Source of the DNA: Raineyella antarctica
GTDB lineage: Bacteria; Actinomycetota; Actinomycetes; Propionibacteriales; Propionibacteriaceae
Assembly: GCF_900092135.1 (NCBI RefSeq)
Contig: NZ_FMYF01000010.1
Coordinates: 1 to 64,000, forward strand
Length of the DNA stretch: 64,000 bases
Direction: 5' to 3'
Shown here: positions 26,267 through 33,714 of the stretch, piece by piece
Layout: every line of letters starts with the position of its first letter
Position numbering within the stretch: the stretch's first letter is position 1
Notes under the pieces: generated by a model
Seen by the model: only the letters and a program-made list of their open reading frames with translations
What the model was told of the DNA's origin: nothing
The model's database searches: none
Program-made: the position numbers and the translations under genes

Positions 26267-26464
26267 ATGACGTTGGCCCAGGACGTACGACGGCGTCGCA
26301 GGGAACTCGGCCTGACCCAGGTCGACGCCGCGGAGCTTGCCGGCGTCTCGGAGCGGTTCGTCCGACTGGTGGAGGGCGGCAAGGACTCGGTCCGGCTCGA
26401 CAAGCTCGAGATGCTGCTCGCGACCCTCGGACTGGAGTTGCGCGCAGGGGTGCGACAGACGTGA
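26267..26464 (+). CDS. hipB: HipB-like antitoxin (XRE helix-turn-helix)
   Basis: A 65-aa protein that is almost entirely one XRE/Cro HTH: LAQDVRRRRRELGLTQVDAA, then ELAGVSERFVRLVEGGKDSV and the dimerising LDKLEMLLATLGLEL. The ATG at 26267 is preceded by GGAGGT; the longer upstream frame is noncoding operator DNA. In hipBA modules this protein neutralises HipA and represses the operon by binding repeated palindromes, which are present here three times. Its TGA overlaps the HipA GTG. Confidence 0.85.
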   Translation: MTLAQDVRRRRRELGLTQVDAAELAGVSERFVRLVEGGKDSVRLDKLEMLLATLGLELRAGVRQT

Positions 26465-27645
26465 GTGTCGACCTGCGCACCGTCCGGCACGCCGAGGTCT
26501 ACAAGGCAGGTCGTCCGGCCGCCACCCTGACGCGCGGAGACGGGACGGTGACCTTCACCTACCTGCCCGAGTACGCGGGTCCTCCGGTCGCCCGTACGCT
26601 CCCGGTGGGCCGCTCGGTGACGACGTACGGAGGTTCCCTGCCCCCGTTCTTCGCGGGCCTGTTGCCTGAGGGACGTCGCCTCACCGCTGTCCGCCGGGCC
26701 GCCAAGACCTCCGCCGACGATGACCTGACTCTGCTGCTGGTGGTCGGCTCCGACACCGTCGGCGACGTGACGGTGTTCCCGGAAGGAGCCGACCCCTCCC
26801 CCGCGGCGCCCGCCGTCGCGTCCACCGATCTGGCTTCACTGCGGTTCGCCGACCTGGTGGCCGAGGCCGGCTTCGTGGACCGACGGGCCGTACCGGGGGT
26901 CCAGGACAAGCTGTCGGCGAGCCGGATCACCTTGCCCGTGCGTTTCGCGGGGATCGACGCGATCATCAAGCTGGACACGCCGGACCATCCACTCGCAGTG
27001 GCCAACGAGTCCTACTTCCTCGACGTGGCGCGACGACTGCGCCAGCAGGTCGTCGAGTCCGAGGTGATCCGCGACCGGGACGGGCGCCCGGGCCTGCTGG
27101 TCCGCCGCTTCGACCGACCCCGCGGCACGGTGTCCAAGCTGGCCGTGGAGGACGCCACCCAACTGCTGGACCGCTACCCCGCCGACAAGTATGCCGTCAC
27201 CGGCGAGGAGACGGCCATCGCTGTCGCACAGGCCTGCGCCGCCCGTCCGGTCGCGGCCCGGGGGATGTTCCAGCAGTTCGCGCTGGCCTGGTTGGTCGGC
27301 AACGGCGACCTGCACGCCAAGAACGTCTCCGTGGTGCAGCTGCCTTCCGGTGAGTGGCGGGTAGCCCCGATCTACGACGTCTCCTCGACCCTGCCGTACG
27401 GCGACCCTGCGATGGCCCTGTCGCTGCAGGGCTCGATCGAGGGCCTGACCCGATGTCACTTCCTGGGGTTCGGAGCGGCCCTCGGGCTGCCCCCACGGGC
27501 GGTGGAATCGGCGTTGGCCGAGGTTCTGGAGGCCACCGAGAGCGTGCCCGACGACCTGCAGGCCGGCGCCGTTCTCTGGCCCCCGGGCGTTCGCCAGGCA
27601 CTGGCCGGCGAGTTGCTCCGGCGCCGGCACGACCTCGAGGCCTGA
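26461..27645 (+). CDS. hipA: HipA-like serine/threonine kinase toxin
   Basis: A 394-aa HipA kinase; in E. coli it phosphorylates GltX and halts translation. It has the N-terminal HipA_N subdomain (YGGSLPPFFAGLLPEGRRL), GVQDKLSAS at 146-154 (Gly-rich/activation loop), ATP-lysine K170 (IIKLD), a catalytic loop GNGDLHAKN with D283 and N288, and the metal aspartate D306 in YDVSS. All catalytic residues are present, so the toxin should be active. It starts with GTG at 26461, overlapping the hipB stop by 4 bp. A longer frame upstream is only antisense to regulatory DNA. Confidence 0.87.
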   Translation: MSVDLRTVRHAEVYKAGRPAATLTRGDGTVTFTYLPEYAGPPVARTLPVGRSVTTYGGSLPPFFAGLLPEGRRLTAVRRAAKTSADDDLTLLLVVGSDTVGDVTVFPEGADPSPAAPAVASTDLASLRFADLVAEAGFVDRRAVPGVQDKLSASRITLPVRFAGIDAIIKLDTPDHPLAVANESYFLDVARRLRQQVVESEVIRDRDGRPGLLVRRFDRPRGTVSKLAVEDATQLLDRYPADKYAVTGEETAIAVAQACAARPVAARGMFQQFALAWLVGNGDLHAKNVSVVQLPSGEWRVAPIYDVSSTLPYGDPAMALSLQGSIEGLTRCHFLGFGAALGLPPRAVESALAEVLEATESVPDDLQAGAVLWPPGVRQALAGELLRRRHDLEA

Positions 27646-27702
27646 CCGGGCTCGTGTCCGCAGGCGGCAGGAGCACTGGGACGCCGAGCGCCGAGCGCCC
27701 GG

Positions 27703-28359
27703 TCAGCGCATCGCCATCCGGGGGCGGGAGGGCAGCAGGGGGACCGAGGCTTCCACGTGACGTACGTGGCGTCCTGGGCTGCTGGCGATCGTCGACCCGA
27801 TCGCTCCCCAGCCGACGGCGACCAGGATCGCGGCGGCCACGTCACTGGGACGGTGCCACTGCAACACCACGACACTCCACCCGGCGGCCAGGACCAGCAC
27901 CGCCCCCGCCTTGGCAAGGGGCGCCCGGGCCCGCAGCGGGGCGAGCACCACCAGTGCGACCACGACCGACGCCACCGCTGTCAGGTGACCGCTGGGGAAG
28001 GAGTTGCCCATCGGCAGCTCGTCGATCGCGGGCCGGGACAGCACCAGCTTGAGCAATTCACTGGTCACCATCGCACCGACAATGGTCAGGAGCGCCGAAC
28101 CGTAGCGGCGGAACTGCCGCCTCCCGATCGCCATACCTACCAGGACGAGAGCGACCAGGCCCACGAGCGGGGCGATAGCGCCGGCCATCCATGCCGCGGC
28201 GGTGACGGCCGCGGGCGTCAGCGCGCCGGCGCTGAGGCCCGGCAGATGCGTCATCAGGGCCTGGTCCACCTCCTGCCCCGGCAGAGTCGTCACGAAGATG
28301 CGGTACAGCGCGGCGATCCCGGCCGCGCAGCAGAGGACAACCCAGGTGGTGCGTTTCAT
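27703..28359 (-). CDS. PAP2-family membrane phosphatase
   Basis: A 218-aa integral membrane protein with about five to six hydrophobic helices. The PAP2 active site appears as a KLVLSRP (K..R P) segment, NSFPSGHLTA (PSGH) and LQWHRPSDVAAA (H..D). It would dephosphorylate a lipid phosphate such as undecaprenyl pyrophosphate or phosphatidic acid. It converges with hipA (57-bp gap). The extended N-terminal loop resembles that of acidic-phosphatase-like actinobacterial members. Confidence 0.82.
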   Translation of the reverse strand: MKRTTWVVLCCAAGIAALYRIFVTTLPGQEVDQALMTHLPGLSAGALTPAAVTAAAWMAGAIAPLVGLVALVLVGMAIGRRQFRRYGSALLTIVGAMVTSELLKLVLSRPAIDELPMGNSFPSGHLTAVASVVVALVVLAPLRARAPLAKAGAVLVLAAGWSVVVLQWHRPSDVAAAILVAVGWGAIGSTIASSPGRHVRHVEASVPLLPSRPRMAMR

Positions 28360-28481
28360 GGTCCGTCCTCTCGAGCGTGTCCCTCCAACCTAGGGAGCGA
28401 TCCCGAGCCCCTCCCCTGTCGGTCCTGTGCCCACGATGTGTGCCGTGCGGAACGCTGGGGGCGGGGCAGAGGAGGTCCGAT

Positions 28482-28937
28482 TCAGGTCTCGACGAGGCGC
28501 GCCAGCTTGTCCAGGGCCATCCGGGTCCCGATCTCGTTGTCGTGCGCGGGCACGCCGTCAGGGATCCCCTCGTAGCTGATCGTGACGTCGGTCCCCTCAC
28601 CGGCGTCGGTCAACGTGGTCGTCATGGTCATCGTGCCGCGCAGCCCGGTGTCCTCGGTCTCGAACTCGGAGGTCTCGATGACCTGCACGTCGGGGACGAG
28701 CCGCACGAACGTGCCCTGGTAGGTGTCCGTACGCTCCCCGCTCTTGCCGACCCCGTCCGCCACCACGTAGGTCAGCGAGATCCGCAACCGACCGCCCGGC
28801 CGGGCATCGAATTCGTGGACCAGCCCGACCATCCCGTCGGGGACTCGCCAGCGGGCGATGGCCAGCGGATCCACCAGTGCCTGGTAGACCACGGGGCGCG
28901 GAGCCTGCACGTGTCGGGTGACCGTCATCGCGTACAT
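28482..28937 (-). CDS. SRPBCC (AHSA1/START-like) protein
   Basis: A 151-aa single-domain protein of the Bet v1-like fold. It opens with VTRHVQAPRPVVYQALVDPLAIARW, the standard AHSA1-type start, and ends with GTRMALDKLARLVE as the C-terminal helix. Such proteins bind hydrophobic ligands; the specific ligand is unknown. Start at ATG 28937 (MYAMTV), or three codons later at 28928. It is divergent from the gene at 29073. The longer minus ORF merely runs antisense to that gene. Confidence 0.78.
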   Translation of the reverse strand: MYAMTVTRHVQAPRPVVYQALVDPLAIARWRVPDGMVGLVHEFDARPGGRLRISLTYVVADGVGKSGERTDTYQGTFVRLVPDVQVIETSEFETEDTGLRGTMTMTTTLTDAGEGTDVTISYEGIPDGVPAHDNEIGTRMALDKLARLVET

Positions 28938-29072
28938 GGCAACCCCCACGATTTCGACAGTGCGGAACACAGCCAATTCTGCGCGCCGATCGGCCCACTC
29001 TCCAGAGCCGGCGGACCGGACCGCCCCCGCGCGCCTCGACAGCCGTGCCCAGCCGCCTGCCAGACTCGCGGC

Positions 29073-30332
29073 ATGACGACCCGAGAGTTCGACATCGTCC
29101 TGTTCGGCGCCACCGGCTTCGTCGGTGCCCTGACGGCCGCCCACCTGGCCTCCGCCGCCCCGGCCGGCACCCGGATCGCGCTGGCCGGCCGCTCGCTCCC
29201 CCGTCTCGAACAGGTCCGGGCGGAGCTGCCCGCCGATGCCCGGGACTGGGACCTGGTCACCGTCGATGCCACCGACCTCGAGGGGCTGCGCCGCCTCGCC
29301 GCCCGCACCACCGTGCTGGCCTCGACCGTCGGACCGTACGCCCCGCACGGCAAGGACGTCGTCCGGGCCGCCGCCGAGCAGGGCACCCACTACGCCGACC
29401 TGACCGGTGAGGTCCTCTTCGTCCGCTGGACCATGGACGAACTGGATGGCATTGCCCGGACCAGCGGCGCCAAGATCGTGCACTCCTGCGGATTCGACTC
29501 GGTCCCCTCCGACCTCGGCGTCCTGGTCACCGCGCAGCAGGTCGCCGCCGACGGCCAGGGCACCCTGGCCGACACCACCCTGGCCGTGACGTCACTGCGC
29601 GGGGGTATCTCGGGCGGCACCATCGACTCGCTGCGCCAGCAGATCATGATGACCCACGAGGATCCCGCCCTGCGCCACGTGCTGGCCGACCGGTACGCGT
29701 TCAGCCCGCGCCGGTCCGAGGAGCCGACCCCCCACCGGCACATTCCGACCGGACCGCTCGCGCGGCTGCGCCGGCTCTCCCTGGCCCGCCGCGACCCGGC
29801 CACCGGCCACTGGACCGGCCCGTTCTTCATGGCCGGCTACAACACCCGGCTGGTGCGGCTGTCCAATACGCTGACCGGCTGGTCGTACGGGCGAGGCTTC
29901 CGCTACCGCGAGGTGAGCGACCTGGGCACCGGCCCCGCTGCCCCCGTGCGGGCGACGCTGATGGGCCTGGCCCTGGGCTCGGTGGCCGCCGGACTGTCCT
30001 GGCGGCCGACCCGTACGCTGCTGGACCGCCTCCTGCCCAGCCCCGGCCAGGGGCCGAGCGCCGCCCGACGCGCCGCCGGCCGGTTCCGGATGGAGATCAC
30101 CGCCACCACCTCGACCGGCGCCCGCTACCGGACCACCGTCGCCGCCGACCACGATCCCGGCTACGACGGGACAGCGATCATGCTCGGCCAGAGCGCCCTC
30201 TGCCTGGCCCTCGACGGTCCACGGCTCCCCGACCGCACCGGTGTCCTCACCCCGGCGACCGCCCTGGGTGCTGTCCTGGTGGACCGACTGCGCAGCCAGG
30301 GCTTCACCTTCGCCGTCGAACGAGTCGCCTGA
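29073..30332 (+). CDS. Saccharopine-dehydrogenase-like / trans-acting enoyl reductase-like protein
   Basis: A 419-aa NAD(P)-binding protein. The Rossmann start IVLFGATGFVGALTAAHL, GRSLPRLEQV and the later THYADLTGEV..C GFDSVPSDLG blocks are those of the saccharopine dehydrogenase NADP-binding family that includes mycobacterial Rv2449c/Rv2953 (trans-acting enoyl reductase). A hydrophobic patch (ATLMGLALGSVAAGLSW) suggests a membrane-associated C-terminal region. ATG 29073 is favoured because the fold starts there; the longer ORF begins over 200 codons upstream in noncoding sequence. The substrate is probably a lipid. Confidence 0.8.
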   Translation: MTTREFDIVLFGATGFVGALTAAHLASAAPAGTRIALAGRSLPRLEQVRAELPADARDWDLVTVDATDLEGLRRLAARTTVLASTVGPYAPHGKDVVRAAAEQGTHYADLTGEVLFVRWTMDELDGIARTSGAKIVHSCGFDSVPSDLGVLVTAQQVAADGQGTLADTTLAVTSLRGGISGGTIDSLRQQIMMTHEDPALRHVLADRYAFSPRRSEEPTPHRHIPTGPLARLRRLSLARRDPATGHWTGPFFMAGYNTRLVRLSNTLTGWSYGRGFRYREVSDLGTGPAAPVRATLMGLALGSVAAGLSWRPTRTLLDRLLPSPGQGPSAARRAAGRFRMEITATTSTGARYRTTVAADHDPGYDGTAIMLGQSALCLALDGPRLPDRTGVLTPATALGAVLVDRLRSQGFTFAVERVA

Positions 30333-30400
30333 ACCGCACAGCTGTTCCGCCAGCACCCGAACCGGCACACGCCGGCACGGGAAACCGCAAAGATGTCCTC

Positions 30401-31768
30401 GTGATCACCGCGATGGTTTCCCTCAAGGTCAAGAAGGGCGCCCTCTCCCGGGTCGCCACCGAACTGAGCGCGATCGAGGAGGTGTCCGAGGTCTACTCGA
30501 CCACCGGGACGTACGACCTGCTCGCCCAGGTACAGGTCCACGAGTACGAGAACCTCTCCGACGTCGTCAACGACAAGATCGCCAACCTGCCCGGCATCCG
30601 GGACACCCGGACGGTGACCGCCTTCAAGCAGTACAAGTTCCGCCGGCTGGATGCCGGCGGGGCCCCCGCCCTGGACACCGCCCCCGGCGCCCCCGGGGAT
30701 GCGGGGAGCGAGGCGGCCCAGTCCCAGCTGGCCCGCGGCCGCCGGGCGATCGCCCCGATCCTGGCCAAGCTGTCCGACAACTTCAACCTGGACCGGGCCG
30801 AGATCTCCGCCGTCATCGCCGCGATCAACGCCGGCGAACTGTCGGACGTGCAGATCGCCGGGTTCCTGGTCGGGCTGACCACCAAGGGCCCGACGGTCCA
30901 GGAGGTCGCCGCAATCGCCGAGGCCATGCGGCGGGTGGCCGTGCCGTTCAGTGTCGAGGTCGCCGGCGAGCTGTCCGACACCTGCGGGACCGGGGGTGGC
31001 CTGACCACCTTCAACGTCAGCTCGGCCAACGCGATCCTGTCGGCGGCCGCCGGGGTGAAGGTCGCCAAGCACGGTAGCCGGTCGATCTCCTCCTCCTCGG
31101 GCAGCGCCGACGTACTGGAGGCCCTCGGCATCGACATCGACTCCACCCCTGAGCAGGCGGCCCGGCTGCTGGAGACGGTCGGCGTGGCGTTCCTGCACGC
31201 TCCCACCTTCCACCCGATCATGGGCCGGGTCTTCGGCCCGGAGAACGAGCTGGGCATCAAGTCGATCTTCTTCACGATCATCGGCCCGCTGATCAACCCG
31301 GCCGGCGCCCGGAACCACTCGATGGGCGTCTACAAGCCCGAGCTGGTCTCGATGATGGCCCAGGTGGTCGCCGAGATGGACTTCAACCACGTTCTCATCG
31401 CGCACGGCCTGGACGGCCTGGACGAGCTGTCGCTGCTGGGACGTACGTCCATCGCCGACGTGCACCGGGGCCGGATCCGCTACTACGAGCTGACCCCGGA
31501 GGACGTGGGACTCCGACGATGCACGATCGAGGACCTCACCGGCGGCACCCCGGAGCAGAACGCCCGCATCATCCGGGACATCTTCACCGGTGCCGAGACC
31601 GGCCCGCGCCGCGACATGCTGCTGCTCAACTGCGGCGCGACGCTGTACGTCAACGACAAGGCCGCCACGATCGCCGACGGCGTGGCGCTGGCCCGCCAGG
31701 TCCTCGACTCCGGGGCCGCCAACGCCAAGCTGGACGAGCTGATCGCCGCCTCGCGGGCGCAGGCATGA
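30401..31768 (+). CDS. trpD: Anthranilate phosphoribosyltransferase-like protein fused to an Lrp/AsnC effector domain
   Basis: A 455-aa fusion. Residues 1-80 are a complete AsnC/Lrp RAM domain (VSLKVKKGALSRVATELSAI, EEVSEVYSTTGTYDLLAQVQV), normally a separate ~78-aa protein. Residues ~110-455 are the TrpD catalytic domain, which joins anthranilate to PRPP. Key blocks depart from consensus: the PRPP loop is DTCGTGGGLTTFNVSSAN (no GTGGDG aspartate) and KHGNRSVSSKSG reads KHGSRSISSSSG, while DGLDELS and SGSADVLEALG are kept. It starts with GTG at 30401. The N-terminal domain could give amino-acid feedback control. Confidence 0.82.
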   Translation: MITAMVSLKVKKGALSRVATELSAIEEVSEVYSTTGTYDLLAQVQVHEYENLSDVVNDKIANLPGIRDTRTVTAFKQYKFRRLDAGGAPALDTAPGAPGDAGSEAAQSQLARGRRAIAPILAKLSDNFNLDRAEISAVIAAINAGELSDVQIAGFLVGLTTKGPTVQEVAAIAEAMRRVAVPFSVEVAGELSDTCGTGGGLTTFNVSSANAILSAAAGVKVAKHGSRSISSSSGSADVLEALGIDIDSTPEQAARLLETVGVAFLHAPTFHPIMGRVFGPENELGIKSIFFTIIGPLINPAGARNHSMGVYKPELVSMMAQVVAEMDFNHVLIAHGLDGLDELSLLGRTSIADVHRGRIRYYELTPEDVGLRRCTIEDLTGGTPEQNARIIRDIFTGAETGPRRDMLLLNCGATLYVNDKAATIADGVALARQVLDSGAANAKLDELIAASRAQA

Positions 31769-32469
31769 CCCGCTCCCTCGTCGCCTCCATCCGGGATCGC
31801 CAGCACGCGGGTCTCTTCCCGGTGATCAGCGAGGTGAAGAGCCGCTCCCCCAAGGAGGGCGACCTGCTGGCCGGCCGCGATCCGGTCACGTACGCCCGGG
31901 CGATGGCCTCGGCGGGCGTGGCCGGGATCAGCGTGGTCACCGAGCCCGAGCATTTCGGCGGCTCGATGGACGTGCTTCGGGCCGTCGTCGCCGCGGTCGA
32001 CCTGCCGGTGCTGGCCAAGGACTTCGTGACCTCCCCCGACGAGATCGACCCGTTCGTCCAGGCCGGCGCCGCCGCCCTGCTGCTGATCGCCTCGCACCTG
32101 GAGGCCGACACCCTGGCGGCACTGGTCGACCACGCCCGGGCCCGCGGCATCGAGACGCTGGTGGAGGCGCACACCGTTGAGGAGGCCCGCATCGTCGGGG
32201 CCCTGCCCGGCGACCTGCTGGGCATCAACAACCGGGACATCACCGTCCTTGAGGTCGACGACAGCGACGTCTCCCGGACCGCCGAGCTGGCCGGCCTCTA
32301 CCCCGCCGGCCGACCGGTGGTCAGCGAGAGTGCGATCGCCGGCCCGGCGGACGTGCGCCGGGCTGCGGCCGCCGGGGCGGATGCGGTGCTGGTCGGCACC
32401 GCCGCGCTGCGTGCCCCCGACACGGTGGCCTTCCTGCGTGGGCTGGCCGGGGTGGGCTGGCCGGTATGA
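31765..32469 (+). CDS. trpC: Indole-3-glycerol-phosphate synthase-like protein (short form)
   Basis: A 234-aa TIM-barrel enzyme that closes the indole ring of CdRP. The catalytic residues are there: E23/K25 in SEVKSRSPKEG, K85 in VLAKDF, the LLIASHL and VEAHT strands, GINNRDI, and VSESAIAGP (consensus VSESGI). The N-terminal helix of about 30-40 residues found in ordinary TrpC is missing, so the protein is shorter than the 255-270 aa usual size. It overlaps trpD (ATGA) and trpF (ATGA). Confidence 0.82.
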   Translation: MTRSLVASIRDRQHAGLFPVISEVKSRSPKEGDLLAGRDPVTYARAMASAGVAGISVVTEPEHFGGSMDVLRAVVAAVDLPVLAKDFVTSPDEIDPFVQAGAAALLLIASHLEADTLAALVDHARARGIETLVEAHTVEEARIVGALPGDLLGINNRDITVLEVDDSDVSRTAELAGLYPAGRPVVSESAIAGPADVRRAAAAGADAVLVGTAALRAPDTVAFLRGLAGVGWPV

Positions 32470-33149
32470 CCTGGGCCAAGATCTGCGGGATCTGCCACCC
32501 CGAGGACGTGGCGACCTGCGTCGGGGCAGGGGTGGACGCGCTGGGCTTCGTGGTGGAGTATCCCGCCGACGTGCCGTGGAACCTGACCGTGGCACGTGCC
32601 CGGGAGCTGATGGCCCTGGTGCCACCAGGGGTCGAGCGGGTAGCCGTCGTCGGCGACGATCACGGGCGGGTCCTGTCCATCGCCGGCGAGCTGCGGCCCG
32701 ACCTGGTCCAGCTGCACGCGGACGAGGATCCGCGCACCACGGCCCGGCTCGTCGGAGAGCTGCACGGTCTGGGCATCCGGGTGGTGAAGGCGTTGCGCTT
32801 CGACGTGGACTCCGGACGCCTCCTCACCGCCCACCCGGTGCCCGGGACCCCGCTGGCCACCGCGCGGTGGTACGCCGAGGCGGGCGTCGACATCCTGCTG
32901 GTCGACTCGGTCAGCAGGGACCGCCCTGCCGGGACCGGCCGCACGGTCGACCTGCGGGTGGCCAGGGCGGTCCGGGAGGGAGCAGGGGTGCCGGTGGTCC
33001 TGGCCGGCGGCCTGCGGGCGGACAACGTTGAGGCGGCGATCGAGGCGGTGCAGCCGTACGGGGTGGACGTGATCAGTGGGGTGGAGGGGCCGGTCGGGCA
33101 CAAGGACCCCGACCGGGTCCGGGCGTTCCTGGCCGCTGTTCGGGGCTGA
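32466..33149 (+). CDS. trpF: Phosphoribosylanthranilate isomerase-like protein
   Basis: A 227-aa TIM-barrel with the TrpF start AKICGICHPEDV (catalytic Cys in KICG) and the general-acid aspartate in ILLVDSVSRDR. It shows VLAGGLRADNV and a phosphate-binding DVISGVEGPVGHKD. Several positions differ from ordinary TrpF: FVVEYPADVPWNLT replaces the usual YPKSPR.. loop, and GPVGHKD stands for SSPGxKD. Most actinobacteria use PriA for this step and have no TrpF, so a dedicated copy beside trpC/trpD is unusual. It is the last gene of the three-gene operon. Confidence 0.8.
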   Translation: MTWAKICGICHPEDVATCVGAGVDALGFVVEYPADVPWNLTVARARELMALVPPGVERVAVVGDDHGRVLSIAGELRPDLVQLHADEDPRTTARLVGELHGLGIRVVKALRFDVDSGRLLTAHPVPGTPLATARWYAEAGVDILLVDSVSRDRPAGTGRTVDLRVARAVREGAGVPVVLAGGLRADNVEAAIEAVQPYGVDVISGVEGPVGHKDPDRVRAFLAAVRG

Positions 33150-33285
33150 TGAGGGTCAGGTTCCAGGATCCTCCGGTCGAGACCCACCACCACCCGACGA
33201 GGACCACCGCGACCAGGCCCGCGGCCGGAACACCAAGATTCCCCGCCTGTCTGAGCAGGGCTGCATGTTCGCCAGAGGGCCCCAC
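33073..33285 (-). CDS. Possible small membrane protein antisense to the trpF end
   Basis: A 70-codon minus-strand frame of which residues 18-33 are a strong hydrophobic stretch (GVPAAGLVAVVLVGWWWV). The part outside trpF has acceptable actinobacterial codon use, but the last 77 bp overlap trpF antisense and no clear ribosome site is seen. It could be a real convergent gene or chance. Confidence 0.22.
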   Translation of the reverse strand: MGPSGEHAALLRQAGNLGVPAAGLVAVVLVGWWWVSTGGSWNLTLISPEQRPGTPGPGRGPCARPAPPPH

Positions 33286-33339
33286 GACGAGAGGTGCCGG
33301 TTACGATGACGAACAGGGACTCCGGCGAAAGGGGAGGCG

Positions 33340-33615
33340 ATGCATCCGTTCTACGAGCCGAATGCCCGCCAGTTGGCCGGCCGCGGCACGTCGGCCTCAG
33401 GCCTGCTGTCGATGGCGGCCTACCTCGCGTTCTGGGCGGTGGCTCTGGTGATCGTCCGGCGCGAGGTCGACGCCCGGTTCCCCAAGGGGAGGATCTCCCA
33501 GCCGGACACCGCGATGGTGCTGCTCCGCGAGCGCTTCGCCAGGGGCGAGATCGACCAGGACCAGTTCCGCGCGATGACGGCTGTGCTGCAACGACCGGCC
33601 CCGACCCCCGGGTAG
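33340..33615 (+). CDS. Small membrane protein with SHOCT domain
   Basis: A 91-aa protein with one transmembrane helix (residues ~20-40, SGLLSMAAYLAFWAVALVIV) followed by a cytoplasmic SHOCT motif near the C-terminus (LLRERFARGEIDQDQFRAM). A GGGGAGG ribosome site precedes the ATG. SHOCT proteins are small membrane-linked oligomerising modules of unknown exact role. It is transcribed in the same direction as the trp-like operon but after a 190-bp gap. Confidence 0.78.
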   Translation: MHPFYEPNARQLAGRGTSASGLLSMAAYLAFWAVALVIVRREVDARFPKGRISQPDTAMVLLRERFARGEIDQDQFRAMTAVLQRPAPTPG

Positions 33616-33714
33616 GCGCGTCCACCCTTCGGGCGGTGCGGCGTGGTCCTCGCCGGCGGGTCGTTCCGGCGGTTCGGGGAAGCCCGTCAGTGCCGTGCGC
33701 CCTGCCTCCCTGGC

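Noticed and set aside
24285-27630. Large opposite-strand frames across the molybdoenzyme, SDR and hipA (e.g. 24393-25238, 25538-26059, 26836-27630)
   Set aside because: High-GC antisense shadows without family motifs and without ribosome sites.
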